NCBI GenBank assembly: GCA_002104905.1
Contig: MCFE01000394.1
Location: forward strand, 18,387-82,386
Direction of reading: 5' to 3'
From: Basidiobolus meristosporus CBS 931.73
Taxonomy: Eukaryota; Basidiobolomycota; Basidiobolomycetes; Basidiobolales; Basidiobolaceae
DNA length: 64,000 nt
Made by a program: the position numbers and the translations under genes. Positions 1-12,556 of the stretch are shown here, in pieces (the stretch's first letter is position 1; each line of letters opens with the position of its first letter). Below the pieces are notes generated by a model. That model was not told the origin of the DNA and ran no database searches. It worked only from the letters and a program-made list of their open reading frames with translations.

Positions 1-296
1 TGGGTGTGTGGCATTTATATAGTGTAGTTACCAATAAATTTAATTAAACAATGTTTAGATGACTGCCAAGATGATTTAATGGAATCTATTGATGTTGGAG
101 TCTTTTCCCTTATCCAAACTATGGATATTGAACACATTTATTTTACAATTACAAGTGTTGACAATAGTGGCACGGATCTAGATGAAATCACTCATCTGAT
201 GGGTTTGAGTGCGGTGTTATAATAAGCAAGCTGGATTATAGATTAGATTACGCTCTTTGCTTAAGCACAATTAAATCACTGGCTTCTCTTTCTGGA
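1..296 (+). repeat. Left copy of a ~295-bp inverted repeat flanking the mobile-element island
   Basis: Read forward, this segment matches the reverse complement of 48,785-49,080 almost throughout. Shared landmarks in the same order are a TATATAGTGTA stretch, AATAAATTTAATTAAA, GATGATTTAATGGAAT and GATGGGTTTGAGTGCGGT. One frame of both copies encodes the same peptide of about 55 residues, with landmarks VFSL.QT, LTITSVD or its equivalent, and LMGLSAV, so it may be a coding relic of an unknown element or gene. Similarity stops near base 296. The outer end may lie before the window starts. At one visible site the right copy has AAGCGTTGAC and this copy has AAGTGTTGAC, a C-to-T change at CpG. Confidence 0.75.
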
Positions 297-1445
297 GGTA
301 AACATTCCTAAAAATGGAAGAGTAGAGAATGTTGCAGCAGTAAGAATTTCTGTCCATAAACATTCTTAATAAATGACTAATACATGCCATGAAGCTAGGC
401 ACAAACTTCTGCATTACTTAGTAACTTTGTTGGAGATGAATGTGCTTACTTCATATGTGCTTGAGGTATGCATGTTGCTGACAGCTGTTAGCTGAGCTTA
501 AGCTCTAAAAGTTGCTAGCACATTAATAATATTGGACACTCTACTAAAGCTCAGCAATATCTCATAGAAATTGCCAGTTGGAGCTTTTTGATAGTATATT
601 GATGTAGAGCAGGTCTTTTGAGCTTGACAGTGAGGACATTCAGACCTTAGTCTTTTGCTTACTCTCTCTGCTAGAAATCAGTAGCTTCAAGTGTTGATAA
701 ATCCCATATAGATGCACCTTTATTGGTATCAACTTATTAGTTAACTAGCTTTACCAAGTTTACAGCTTATGCGTAGTTCTACTTGGAGCCTCTAATATTG
801 AGCATTCCTAACTCTGTTTACTTGTATGGCATTTGACATTTGCTGTTGTGCTTGAGTATTCAAGAAAACTCAAAAGTCATCCTAATATTGCAAGGAGCAA
901 GTCTCACTGGAATTCTTTTTTAGCCATTGGGTGCCCCAGCTCTAAAATCTAATCATACAATTATTTAGCTTGTTTTTTGTGTTGTGTCTACTGGCCACAA
1001 AGCAGACAATATAATGGGACCTCAGTATATCTGCAAAATTAGCTGAAAATAATCTGATCAGATGGTGCATTGCACTTTATCTCTAGGTCTCATTCATGCC
1101 CCCCATTTACTTGTGCTTAAAATGCAATCTCTTGGTGCTAACAAGTTCACTTTACCTTGAGAGCTATTAGTAGGGTGTACAATGCCATTTGGCTGCTTCT
1201 TCAGGTGCTTGGCAAGAAATTAATCTTTTGAGTATTGCCTATAGGTCAAGTCAGCCCAACATCTTAAGAATACCAAGCCTGGCCTGTGTAGCAGATATAT
1301 TTCTTCAATCATAGTAGTAAATCCCAGTTAAACTCTGTTTTGATATTAGTCAGAATCCACGCTGCAGATATCTTCTTGATACTCCAACAGTTCTAAGAAC
1401 CTTTGCTATACTCACTATTGTAAAGTAAGCTTTAGTTCAATACCA
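297..1445. other. AT-rich stretch without recognisable gene
   Basis: No open frame of useful length, LTR or terminal repeat was seen. CpG is almost absent. It is probably decayed repeat DNA like its surroundings. Confidence 0.5.
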
Positions 1446-2970
1446 TCATTCAGCAAGTGTTTCTGCCATAATGCTTGTTTTCCAGGAATATGGTGGGAAC
1501 CATGTGGCTTTATGCCATTGTTCATTCACAAGTTCCTCAATGATTTGGTTTTTGGCCAGTGCAGCAAGGTCTGGCCCCTCATCTGCTAGTTTTTGCAATA
1601 AATCCTTCCAATATGCAAGTATGTTCTCTTGGGCACTGCTCTTGAAAAAGTGCTGCAACCTGTTGGTGTGCCTGTTAATCCACCAAAACTCCACTATAGG
1701 CATTGTGATGAGCTCCTGACTTTTTGACATTGTTGCTTTGCCTGTTTATGAAATCTCTACCTTGTGTACAATGGAAGATGCAAAGGCTGCACTGTATGAG
1801 TTGCCTTTCTCTGTAAACTTGTCTACCTCACTGGAGTGTAGCTCAACAGGCTGTGCTTCAAATTGTTGTGAAAGCAACTGTTGTTTTGTTGGCAATTTTT
1901 CTTAGCTATGATGGGAATCAGTCAGTTGTAGGCTTGCTGCTTCAAGTAGTATGAGCTATCAATTTCTTTCACACAGTCTTACCACTGGCTGTGGTTGATT
2001 CTTCTTCTTTCATTTATACCATGTCTTAGCAATACCTGGTGTTTGACTGCTGCCTCAAATGAGTGTTTTTTGTGATGTACTTCAATTTCTCCTTGATAAG
2101 TATTGTGCTGGTGCCAACATTTCTGCCTGCTTGTCCCTCAATAGCTCTCTTCCAGCTACCTTAAATTCATTTGCCACCAGTTTTTAGCTTAAAACCTTAG
2201 TTGTGAGAGGCTCTTGAGAGTACCACTGGTTTTATTCTAGCCAGGTCCTGCACTGCTCTTTTGGCTAAATGCCTCATGAGCAGAACTTTGTTGTTTCCTT
2301 GATAAATGCTGCATTGATGTATCTGTTTCTGCCTGCTTGTCCCATACTGGCACTCTTCCAGCTTCATGATGCTTCTTCACTACTTGTTTAGAGTTTTTGA
2401 CCCAGCTTGTGATTGGCTTTTAGCTGTGACCCCCTTATACTGTTGCCTATGATAGCTTTGGCTATTTTGCAATACTTCTTAACATTGCATTGCCAGTCCA
2501 AATCTTCTTGCTTGTTTGAATCCAGGGAAATGCTCATGGAGCTAATGATGCACATTCTGCTTGGCCTTGGGTTTCCAATGACTCCATAATATGCTAGCAT
2601 TAAGGTGATGGTGTGTTAGGCTTCTCACAGCCCCTTGAGTATTAGCCCACTGCTCATCAATATACTTAATGGCTTCATAGTTTATCAATGTCTTGTGATT
2701 CTTAGGCTTCAGGATATATATATGGCAGTCTCTCCCTGCCATGCTGTGAAGCGGTTTTTGGTGGGCTTTATCTTTGGGCAAAGTTATTGTGCTTCAAAGA
2801 ATATATGGTCTTCCTCTGCTGTTGCATTGAAAAATGGAGCAAATCTGGACTGTGATACTGATCTACTAGAGTTTTATCTTTACAACAAGGATTCTGTGCT
2901 CTTGGACTGGGATGTTGATTGCTTCCTAATGAGAATAATTTGGTCCCCCAGATGGATCTGATCTGGATCA
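1446..2970 (-). repeat. Copy of unidentified dispersed repeat U1
   Basis: Broken minus-strand frames recur elsewhere in the window. The piece at 1,446-1,730 carries VEFWWINRHT, SSAQEN, LLQKLADEG and NEQWHK; its relatives lie at 4,138-4,404 (+), 9,370-9,700 (+), 26,150-26,390 (-) and 37,291-37,479 (-). The piece at 2,542-2,781 (KAHQKPLHSMAGR, EAIKYIDEQWANTQGA) recurs near 27,241-27,390 and 38,250-38,440. Every copy has stops and frameshifts, so this is a relic. I do not recognise the protein, and no DDE, reverse transcriptase or zinc-knuckle motif is visible. It may be part of a larger transposon together with U2, which lies directly 5' on the same strand here. Confidence 0.5.
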
Positions 2971-2974
2971 AATA

Positions 2975-3940
2975 TCAGGGTCCTGCAAAGAGTCTGTCAC
3001 AATGCTGGCAGCTTGGAGTTATTGACACTCCATACAATCTCATGTTGGGACTGTGATGGCATTTTGCTGATTTTACTGCCAAGTAAAGTAAGATACCTAA
3101 TAGTATTTGAGCAGTCTCCTGACAAGAATTGCATGGCATTCTAACAGTCTTAATTAACACCACACCTATTTGAGGGGACCTAGCCAGCCAATACATCTTG
3201 CCATTTATGACAAGAAACTTGAGAGTATTCTAAAGGCCTCTTGGCAACATCAGCTGACATCATTCCAGAAGTAGGGTAGCCTATAGCTAGTTTTGTTTAA
3301 TGCTACCATACTAATTTGCCAAATGATATTTCCTTTTTCAAACTCCTCTTGAGCTATTCATATTACCACTGTAGAATTGCCCCTCCTTATTTGTTTACCC
3401 ACTACCACCTTGGGTACTCCACCTTTAATTCAAATAAAGAAAGCCAGAGCCTCCGACTAAAACCTCAATAAATGTGCACATCTGCCACAATTGAAACACT
3501 TTTATCACCCCAACTTTACAGCTTTTTAGTGTTTTACTTGCAAAGCTGCCATATACCTTGTACTGCTGGTAACAAATACATCTTGAAAACACATGCTTGG
3601 TTGCAGCCACTTTTGCCATGAATGCTACCCAAACACTTGCTAAGAGCTTCCTGGTATTTAGCCAATATATTCCTTCTCCCTGCTGGATTCTAGACCACAT
3701 TGTAGATGAGCACTGGATCTTGTTTGAGTGAATTTTGTATTGAATGGTACAGGAATTGGCTTGTACCTAGTAGAAGCCCAGCATACCTTGATGAAGTTTT
3801 CCTTATAGAAATCAGTTGCTTGTTGCATCCAGCGCAGCCTTTCAAACAGGTGCTTGGTTGCTACCACTTATGCCATGAATACTGCCTGAATATATGCAAA
3901 GAACTCTTGGTATTTAGTCAATATAATCCTTATCTGTGCT
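2975..3940 (-). repeat. Copy of unidentified dispersed repeat U2
   Basis: Minus-strand frames at 3,425-3,867 carry VAFMAKVAATKHVF, YQQYKVYGSFASK and FNTKFTQTRS. They match frames at 16,370-16,700 (-). A downstream part (LSSFLS, CIGWLGPLK, ECHAIL when frameshifts are ignored) matches about 8,950-9,110 (+) and 40,820-41,010 (+). A short CFNCGRCAH string could be a degenerate zinc knuckle, which would suit a gag-like protein, but that is weak. All copies are broken. Confidence 0.45.
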
Positions 3941-4099
3941 AAGTTCTAAATCCCCATCATAGGTGGGCTCTGGCTACACTCCAGTGAGGTAGATGAGTTT
4001 GCAGAGATAAACAATTTGTCTACTACAGCCTCCATGTCCTCCATAGTTGACATAGTGGATATCCCACTGACAGACAAAGTAGTAATGTCAAGTACTCAG

Positions 4100-4480
4100 A
4101 AGGTTATCACAATGCATTTGGTGGAACTTGATCATTAATGTTGCAGCACTTCTTCAAGAGCAGTGCTGAAGAAAATGCATGTGAATATTGCAAGTATTTA
4201 TTACAAAGACTGGCAGACAAGGTGCTAGACCTTGAAGTGCCAGCTGAAGACCAGGATGTGTGGGAACCAGTGAACAAACAGTGGAAGCTGTTGGGTTCCT
4301 GCAGGAGTCATGGAAACATAGTGTTACAGCAGAAATACTTAGTGAGTGGTGGATTTCAATGGTGTTACTTGTTGAGTGTGGGGTTGGGCTTAATGTTAGT
4401 GTAAGGTATAGGGACTTGTATAGGTCAATACAATTGACTGTTGTGGTACTACTGCAGTTTCAACAGAAATAAATCAATTT
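4100..4480 (+). repeat. U1 fragment, C-terminal part
   Basis: The plus-strand frame at 4,138-4,404 reads LQHFFKSSAEEN, LLQRLADKVLDL, PAEDQDVWEPVN and then a W-rich tail. It is the same block as 1,446-1,730 and 37,291-37,479. The following bases, around 4,405-4,470, resemble in inverse the stretch at 26,040-26,150. Confidence 0.5.
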
Positions 4481-4785
4481 GTGAGCATGAAATAATAACA
4501 ATATTAGTTAAGTTAGGAAGTAAGGAGTGTGAAAAGAGGCAATAACCAATCAATGCACACAAATGTATGAGGTGATTGAGTGTCAAGGACTAAAACAGGG
4601 TGAACTGGCAGAGGACCAATCAAGAGCCACTGATGTAAAGTTGTGATGAAAAATCTCAACTAAGTTTTTGTGAAATCTGAGGTGTAATTATTTTTCATTG
4701 GTCTTGGCATAGTATTTGAAGAGGATCAACACCTCTTAGTCACCGGAGTTTAATTATGTGACAGCTTTTTGATGGGATCATCACA

Positions 4786-5340
4786 ATCATCTGAACAGGG
4801 GCTCTACATGTACTATCTTCCCATCCTGTCTCTGGACTATGTCCTGATTTCTACAAGCCATTGCATCTATTCTATTAGTCACTCCACCTAACTGCCTCAC
4901 TATTGCTTTAGTATGAGCTCACAACTTACTTACTAATATAGTTGGCAGTGATGTTATAATGGTCTATTATTGGTGTTCTGCAGGAGGTGTTGCACTTGGT
5001 ACATTCTTATCTGGCAGAGCATCATGATCAGCTGACAGTTCCTCAGATATTCTCAATTGCATCCTTGACTGGCGGCTTGTGGAGTCCATATTTGTACCTG
5101 CAGTAGGCACATTGTCAACATGGTCTTTTTTGGATGTAGCCACTCTTGTTCCACAGAATATCACAGCAAGTCATTGTCCAATTGTTGTTCTGCTGCTGTT
5201 TGCCATGGGACTTGGTTTGCTTTGTTTTTTGGCAACATATATATGGAAGAGAGTCAAGCCAAAAAGGAAATAGTGCTACATATTCCTATGTATGTGGTGC
5301 CACAACTTTATTTATAGTGCTTCCTATGGTATGTTATCAT
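4786..5340 (-). repeat. U1 fragment, N-terminal part
   Basis: Nucleotide order around 4,786-4,970 follows that at 27,541-27,700 (minus-strand frame with AHIKAIVWGLGAVANMIDAKAQ). The stretch at 5,079-5,317 follows 38,536-38,766. Frames on both strands are broken, so it is recorded as a repeat and not as a gene. Confidence 0.45.
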
Positions 5341-6003
5341 TAAATGTTACATTCATGTGATGCAATATCTTTGATACAAGACTGTCATCCCAAGTATTAA
5401 CAAAAGGTGATACAATAGCATCACATTGTTGAGTATTAAACTGTATGTCCCATGGACAAGACTACCTTGATTCAATTGTGTAAGGGAAGGAAAAAGAGAC
5501 CATGTGGTTATTGTAACATTCCTCTCAGTCATGAAGGATGAAGTCAGCATAGGAAGTATTGTAAGGATGATGGTTAGTGCATTCCCACACAAGTTATACC
5601 TGAGCACTCATCAGTCACTACTGTACCAACAATTTCTTGTCAGCCACTTATACTTTCATAGTGACAACTAGCTGAAGTGGTTGACCATTGCACACTAAGT
5701 CAGGTGAACTTGTTAAGCCATTTGGTGCACTGCAGCCCTCTCAATATGGCCAACAGAGTGATAGCTCAGAAGAAAATGATTCATTAGTTGATTGTAAGCC
5801 TATCTCCCACTACAACTGTGCCCTGTATAAGTCCAGCAAGATCCTATTATGCAATGGGTAATACCCATGGAAAAAATGCCAGCATTACTTTACAAAGTCA
5901 AGGAAGCCCAGCAATCCATACACTGGCAAATTATGTGATTTTGCAGCTAGAAGAGTGGCAAGTAATCTGTAATGGGAACTTTATGGACTTACTGCTACAT
6001 ATT
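5341..6003. other. AT-rich stretch without recognisable gene
   Basis: Only short uninformative frames are present. The last three bases (ATT, 6,001-6,003) are the left target duplication of the next element. Confidence 0.4.
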
Positions 6004-6737
6004 AGACTTGTTCCGTTGGATAGTGCCACATTGAGCCATGAGTGCCAAATGATGCCATTGTGTGCCAGAGAGATCAAGTGGGCCTATACTTGGCCACAGA
6101 GTGTGAAACATAGCTCTGCATCTTCATGTAAAGCAGTCCCTGTGTTTCACCCATTGCGCAGGAGAAAATCCATTTTTTGACCTTTTTTTGTGGATTAATG
6201 TAGCTCAGGATGTGTAACTGCACAGGAGAGCTGAAGATATGCATCTGGTACTCAACACCCATGGCACTTTGACTCTAGCTCCTGTAGCTTGTATCATGTC
6301 ACAAAAATGAATGGCACTATCTTGGTCCACTGGTACTATCTGGCACAATAAGTGCTTTGTATAGATCTTACTTTAGGGCTAATATTTAAATATAGCGCCA
6401 GATAGTACCAGTGGACCAAGAGAGTGCCATTCATTTTTGTGACATGATACAAGCTACAGGAGCTAGATTCAGAGTGCCATGGGTATTGAGTACCAGATGC
6501 ATATCTTCAATCTGCTTGTGCTCTAACACATCCTGCACAACATTGATCCAAAAAAAAAGATCAAAAAATGGATTTTCTCCAACACAATGGGTGAAACACA
6601 GGGGCTGCTTTGCATGAAGATGCAGAGCTATGTTTCACACTCTGTAGCCAGGTAGAGGCTCACTTGGCCTCTTTGGCACACTATGGCATCATTTGGCACT
6701 CATGGCTCAATGTGGCACTATCCAACGGAACAAGTCT
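6004..6737. mobile_element. Foldback (long-inverted-repeat) element, copy A
   Basis: A 734-bp non-autonomous element made of two arms of about 340 bp that are near-perfect reverse complements, around a spacer of about 50 bp containing ATATTTAAATAT. It starts AGACTTGTTCCGTTGG and ends with the complement. Both sides carry the 3-bp direct repeat ATT (6,001-6,003 and 6,738-6,740). The arms are rich in GTGCC/GGCAC repeats near the tips. The apparent ORFs inside arise from the arms and are not genes. Copies B and C2 have exactly the same length. Confidence 0.9.
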
Positions 6738-8197
6738 ATTGCCAAAACCATTTTGATATATTGGACAAACGAATGACCATCAAGCAGCTTGCAACATATC
6801 ATCCAGAGACCATCCTGGTACAAGTATGCATGAACAGTTGAATGGCACTTCTGACCACCCTTGCAAGGTGTCCAGCTTGTCAGGAGTCCACCATCACAAG
6901 AAGAAAACATTGCTCACACTCCAGCAATTATCTAGTAATAACTGTCAAATAAGCTCATGCAGTCCAGTAAATAATCTGAAGTTATCAAGTACTGTAGTTA
7001 GTATGAATCAGGTGCAACCATCTCCAAAATACTTAGTAGCAAAGATTGCAATCAATGAGGAAGCAAGAGCAATTTGAAAATATACATGAACACGCATTCG
7101 CCTTGGCTCTTGATGGATACTCTTGAGACAAGTACTCCACCAGCATATTATGTTGGCCTCTGATTCTCATCAACCTCAAGCTGCCCCTAATTCTACAATA
7201 TAGGAGTAGTGGTTTGATGGTAGTATCACTGATTTTGAGGCTTTTATCACTGTCCAATTAGGGTAGCAACCTGTATCCTTTGCAGAATGAATTTCTATGC
7301 TAACCAACAGGATACCAGTAAGTAGCTGTCATATTAAAATAAATATTCTTATCTGTATTAGAACACATCAGCCATCAGCACAATAGCTTGCTTTTCCCGG
7401 TACAATGAACAGTATGGCTGCTGAATGTGTGTGATTCAGGGTATTCACTCCATAGCTCACACATGTTATTGTTATACAAACACTGATACTAAGAGCATCA
7501 TCTTACCATGGATAGTAAATACAGAAGTCAGCATGCATTAGCAGCATGCTGGCAAAATATAAGCTATTGGCCTGAATAAGGAATTAATCATAATTGGAGA
7601 TACTCCAGATAGGGAATACCTGTTTGTGCAAAAGTTTTTCACTAGGAGCAATGCATTTGCTGTTCAATAATATCCCTATACAGATGACCAAATTGTAGAT
7701 GGTGCATATCAAGCTAAATGAGGCCTTTGAGAAACTGGAAAAATTTTAAATAATTGGCAAGATATTACAGAGTATCCACCACTGTAAGTACTTCTCACAG
7801 GCTACACTCAACATTTATACACATATGCAACAATACAAGTGCAAGGACTGAATGAACTGGATATGTATTTATTCAAGTGACCTTCTGAAGTCATTTCCTT
7901 TTGAGTAATAACCCTATACTAAAGACTAAGCTCTATATGCGGCACTTCTAGTTAAACAAACTGTTTGAGGTACCAGAGAAACTTGAAAGAATTGCTCAGA
8001 TGTTGCAGAGTATCCAGTGCCCAAAGTACTTCTCAACAGCTCCAGTTAATATTTGTATGCATATTTGGCAGTGGAGAACATGGACTGGATGAGCTGGGTA
8101 CAGATTTATTGATGTGGCCTTCTGATGCAATATCAGCCTAGAGTACATTGGAAGCCTTGGCTGTCATATGCTGGTATGGTGGGAGTAATTACATAAT
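6738..8197. other. AT-rich stretch without recognisable gene
   Basis: No frame with recognisable domains, LTR or terminal repeat. Two loosely similar passages around 7,690-7,860 and 7,940-8,110 (both with GTATCCA, TACTTCTCA and TGAACTGG-like words) suggest an old internal duplication. Confidence 0.4.
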
Positions 8198-8408
8198 AGA
8201 CTTGTTCCATTGTGCCATTGATCATAGTGCAAGAAAGTGCTCTATATTTTGTTATTAATTTGATATTTTAGGGTCATATGCATGTCAATTTTGATCCCAA
8301 ATTGGCACTGTATGGCACCTTCTGGCACTCTGTGGCACAATCAGGCACCATCTGGCATGCTAGGGCACTATTGGGCACTATGATCAGCTGGAATGATGGA
8401 ACAAGTCT
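8198..8408. mobile_element. Short foldback-family element (211 bp)
   Basis: It begins AGACTTGTTCCATTGTGCC and ends with GGAACAAGTCT. It is flanked on both sides by AAT (8,195-8,197 and 8,409-8,411), the target duplication type of the 734-bp elements. The interior is a run of about eight spaced GGCAC words and is otherwise unlike the long form. Confidence 0.8.
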
Positions 8409-8869
8409 AATAGCTGCTCACCAATGCCAACTTATTGCATCTAGAGCTTTTATGCAAGGGTTCTGCAATAGGTTCTGAGTGGGAATACTTCAAGCATAAA
8501 GCTGAATACCTAAACTTTTACTGCTACTGTATTCATTTTCTATTCCATGTTGCCTGGTGTGAGGAGAATATTGAGCCATACTCAACCTTTGGGAATTTTC
8601 TATGGAGCAGATGTATGAGGAGATAGGAGCGCAAGTCAGGTTGCAAGTAAAGACATAGCCTATTGTCATCAAGATTATAACATCCAAGCCCATTACAAAT
8701 ATCATGAGCTGACATTCAGAGAAAAACTAGAAGGATTTGTAGCTACCAGCTTAGATGTGCACCTGCAGACATCAATGCCTTAGCATTAAGAAGCTAAGCA
8801 GCCCCAATGCATGGATAATCAGTTAAGGAATGCAAGGTTGGGTTAAATACAATAAGTAACTAATATTTA

Positions 8870-9700
8870 CTTGGACAACTTATCCATAGTTTGCTTATCA
8901 TACAGAACCAGTTGTAGCTCCTGTAATGCTGTTACAATGACAACAGATGTCTGCATTACAGCTGTCCAGACACTGTGCTATTTCTTCTCATTTACTGCAC
9001 TTGCATGCATTGGCTGGTTAGGCCTGCTCAAACAAATATTGACAACATTGAGAGCTTTAAATGCCATGTAATGCCTGCAAAAGAGCTGTTAAAACACTTT
9101 CCAGTTTCTTACTCCACCTGACAGTAATTGAGCAAAATACTTTCACAATCACACAATACAATTGTGAATAGGGTCAATAGTTCCAAGCTGCTGGTATTAT
9201 GGTTTTCTAGTGGTGGGGCTTTGTCAGCTTATCAGAATTGGATCCACTCAGTAGACCATGCTCCCTTCATAGGGGGGTATAGATTCCACTGCTGTACAAA
9301 GCAAAAATGCTAAGAAAGTTTTGTACTATCACAAAGCCCATAATGGAGTTTAGAGACCATAACAGGCACATCACAATGTCACAGCACTTCTCCAACAGTT
9401 GTACTTAAGAAAACTCCCTTCAATATTACATGGACTCATTGCTAATACTAGCGCATGAGTTGCCAAACCTTGCATTGCTGGCTGAAGACAAGGACTTATA
9501 CAAAATAGTGGAGATACAACATCATAAAGTCATGGGACTCCAGTTAAATTCATGGGCAAATGATACTATGGCAGAGATACTTACCTAATAGTGGATTTGA
9601 ATAAAGTTGCTGGTAGAATTTGAGGTATGGTTAGTTGCTGGTGCTGAGTACAGGGACTTTATAGATCACTTCAGTTAATAATTGATATACAACAAGTGAT
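8870..9700 (+). repeat. U2 fragment followed by U1 fragment
   Basis: Around 8,950-9,110 a frame reads CIGWLGLLKQIL, matching the U2 block at 3,000-3,200 (-) and 40,820-41,010 (+). From 9,180 to 9,300 the DNA resembles 40,015-40,145. Around 9,370-9,600 a decayed copy of the U1 C-terminal block follows (cf. 4,138-4,404). The U2-then-U1 order agrees with the 1,446-3,940 copy read on its own strand, which suggests the two are parts of one element. Confidence 0.4.
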
Positions 9701-11037
9701 TCAACAGACAGAGGCTAAATTATGTGCATGAAGAGTAAGTGCACTGTTTATCAGGAAATAAGGAATGCAAAAGCAAGGCAATAGCCAGTCAACGTTTACA
9801 TATTTAGATGATGATCAAGTGTTTGGGACTGAAAAGTTAGAGAAATGGTAGAAACCAATTAAAAACAACCTTATGGCTGTTGTAATGAAAAATTTTGACA
9901 ATGTTTTTTGCAAAATCTCAGGTGCAGCTTTTCAACAATCATGAATAGTGTCCTAAAGACTGTAGTACCTCCTAGTCATGGGATTTGAACTGTGTAATGG
10001 CTATTGGATGGCATGATGACAATAATTTCTTAGAGCCTGCCCCAGCTATTCAAGTAGTGAAGCTTTGTCAGCAGTGAAGTCAGATGTTTCTCTGCACTAA
10101 TAGAGTCATAGGTAGCACCAGGGTTGTACACTAGTGCATTCTTGGCATACAGCTCCATAATGTATATACAGATGACATCATGCAAATTAGTACATATACA
10201 AGCTTATACCAGTATACAAACTTTCTAAGCATGCTATTGATGATGAATGTACTAAGCTTCTTGAAGTCTTATTAATGCAAAGTGCATGTGCTGCTGATTC
10301 CACTGAAATATTGCCAGCCAAAGCTGCCATTATCAAGGGTGGGGCAGATATATTAGTTATGTTGGTAAACAACTTACAACCACTGTTTGATGCTTTCCTT
10401 GATGTTTTGAGTTGCTTGGGAATGCCCAGAGTATGCAGGCTCAAAGGATAGATCAAAATTAAAAATATCCAGTATGAAACATAGACTGTAGAAGGTATAG
10501 TTACCGTGGGGATGCAATCAGCAACTGCAGAGTCATTGCTCCTGGAGCTGCAGATAGCAGACTCATCACATGTGTCATGAACATAAGATCTGGGTTATAT
10601 TTTTTGTCAAGAGCTGCAGCAGCTTGGCAAAGGTCTCCATCATCATTGAGATTGCATAGTGAGTTGACCATATGAAAGGTGGCATGTGCTTGGCCTCAAT
10701 GGATAGTAGTAATAAGAACTTTGCATGAGCTACAGTGTAAGTGCAGAGTTAACCTTATTTGATTGCTTTTATCTGCACTTAAAAGGGTGCTTGATTGAAA
10801 GTAGCATAGCACTCCTCTATTGAGGCTGAGTCAATGAAGCAGCTGTGTAACCAAACTCTAATTGAAAAATGGACTAAAGCCTCACTGTAGGAGTTCCTGG
10901 ATACTGTTGAGTTAGAGCAAAGGTGAGATAACATATGTGTTATACACTACTATCATCAAGATATGAAGTGTGAGCATAAACCAACTGTATCTAATATACA
11001 AGGCTGAAGGATTTCATCAATATTGAGTGTAGAAACT
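9701..11037. other. AT-rich stretch without recognisable gene
   Basis: One 89-residue minus frame (10,187-10,456) has no recognisable motif and no repeat partner that I found. Nothing else is supported. Confidence 0.4.
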
Positions 11038-11208
11038 AGACTTGCTCTGTTTGATGGTAACACATAGTGCCAGCCTGTTTATGGTGCCAGATTGATCTGG
11101 CACTATCTGCACTATGGTAGAAACCATAGTGCCAGTGTTAGGATATAGTTGCTGGTAATTTTACTCAATCTTACTTTGTTGCTCAGAATAGTACTTTCCT
11201 TGCTTTAT

Positions 11209-12556
11209 TCACTCTTCATAATGCTCCAGACACATATCTCTCAGTGGATGTATTTGGAAATGAATATGCTGTGCACTGATAAGTATCTTAAAAGTTTTAC
11301 TTATTCTGCTGTTTCCTCCTACATATGGCTTGCCTCTGCATTTACCTGCCAATGTGCTGAATGTCTTCAGATATCCATATGTATGCTCTACCCTTGCTCT
11401 GAAATGATTAAACATCTCATTGTAGAGCTTCTGCTTCCGGCTAAGCACACCATTACATGGCTTCCTATAAGCTGTAAAGCATCCTAATCTCTGACAGTCC
11501 TCTTCTATATAAGCTAAGTCTGCCATCACATTTCCCCCCATACTGAATTCTGGTTGATTCTCTACCTAGAGTGCTTTGTCATGCCTAATTCCAGCAAATT
11601 ACCCAGTAAACCAGATAATGACACCCTCAGTATCAGACAGTTCTTGAAACTTCACACAGTGTGCCTTGTACTTGCCTGAATAAAAGTGCCATTGCCCTCT
11701 ATAAGGTCTGTTGATCCTGACTTGGAAGGTATCCAAAATATTCCTTACATGGAACCTACTGCTGAGCACTCTGGGATATGGAAGTCTATTGGTGCTTCTG
11801 AACCTGTTACTCCAAGCTTGCTCTAAATCATTCATACCCTTGGAAAGGAGAATCTTCATTGCTTTCAGCTAGGGATGAAAGCTTCTGCAACTAATGTTGC
11901 CATGGATAGTGGGATGGAACCTTGCAATGGTTCTTGTAATAGCAGTGAAGCTTAACTGTTACAAGTCTTGGTATAAGAGTTGTAGAGGGATAGAGAGTTC
12001 AGCCAGTCTTGTATTCATTAAAACATGAACTGATCTTTATTGAGGTTCCAGCAGCTCCTTATATACATTATGCCAGATCAATTGCTGACTTATTCTATTT
12101 CCTAATATAGGCTGTGGCTGATACTCATTTGATTGCATCATTATCACCCAATAAGATCCTACTTGATATATCTACTTCTGTCTGGTAAGGATCTGCTGAT
12201 TCATTTGCTGAATAATGCTACTGATTTGATGGATACTATTGATATACTGATAAGGTACACATATAACTAATTGATTTGACTAAAAACTGATCTAACTTAA
12301 ACATTCAGGCAGTAGACCATTAATTAGCAAGGAATCTCCTTGAGTAGGATGCGGTAGATGGTCAACAGTATTTGGTATAGATCTCCTCTAGTGTGCTAAA
12401 AGAGAATCCAGTGCTAGTGATGGGATTGATGAAAAAGGACCATTTGGATGAGTAAGTCATTTTAAGATTAGTAAGTGATTGAACTGAGGTTACTATGGTC
12501 CCAATGCCAAGTCTCAACTCATCATCAGTACCACCTAGCCAAAACCCATCCACCAA
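11209..12556 (-). pseudogene. Harbinger-like DDE transposase, broken and split by an LTR
   Basis: Reading from 12,556 downward, the N-terminal piece ends FSTLEEIYTKYC. A gypsy solo LTR (11,957-12,323) then interrupts the frame. The catalytic part follows at 11,859-11,599 (ILDTFQVRINRP, FYSGKYKAHCVKFQ, DTEGVIIWFTG) and, after a frameshift, at 11,541-11,209 (MADLAYIEED, NGVLSRKQKLYNEMF, RVEHTYGYLK, then MCLEHYEE at the end). These blocks fit the DDE_Tnp_4 fold: first Asp in ILDT, a G.RHD block between the pieces (RHDKAL), an Asp in the MADLAY block and the Glu in VEHTYG. The same protein is encoded at 43,420-44,284 on the opposite strand, which supports the assembly of pieces. It cannot be active as it stands. 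Confidence 0.75.
11957..12323 (-). repeat. Gypsy-family solo LTR inside the transposase
   Basis: A 367-bp segment nearly the same as the gypsy LTR at 36,896-37,260, starting TGTTACAAGTCTTGG. Flanks are TTAAC (11,952-11,956) and TTAGC (12,324-12,328), a 5-bp target duplication with one transition. No internal retrotransposon sequence remains, as expected after LTR-LTR recombination. It interrupts the transposase frame. Confidence 0.85.
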
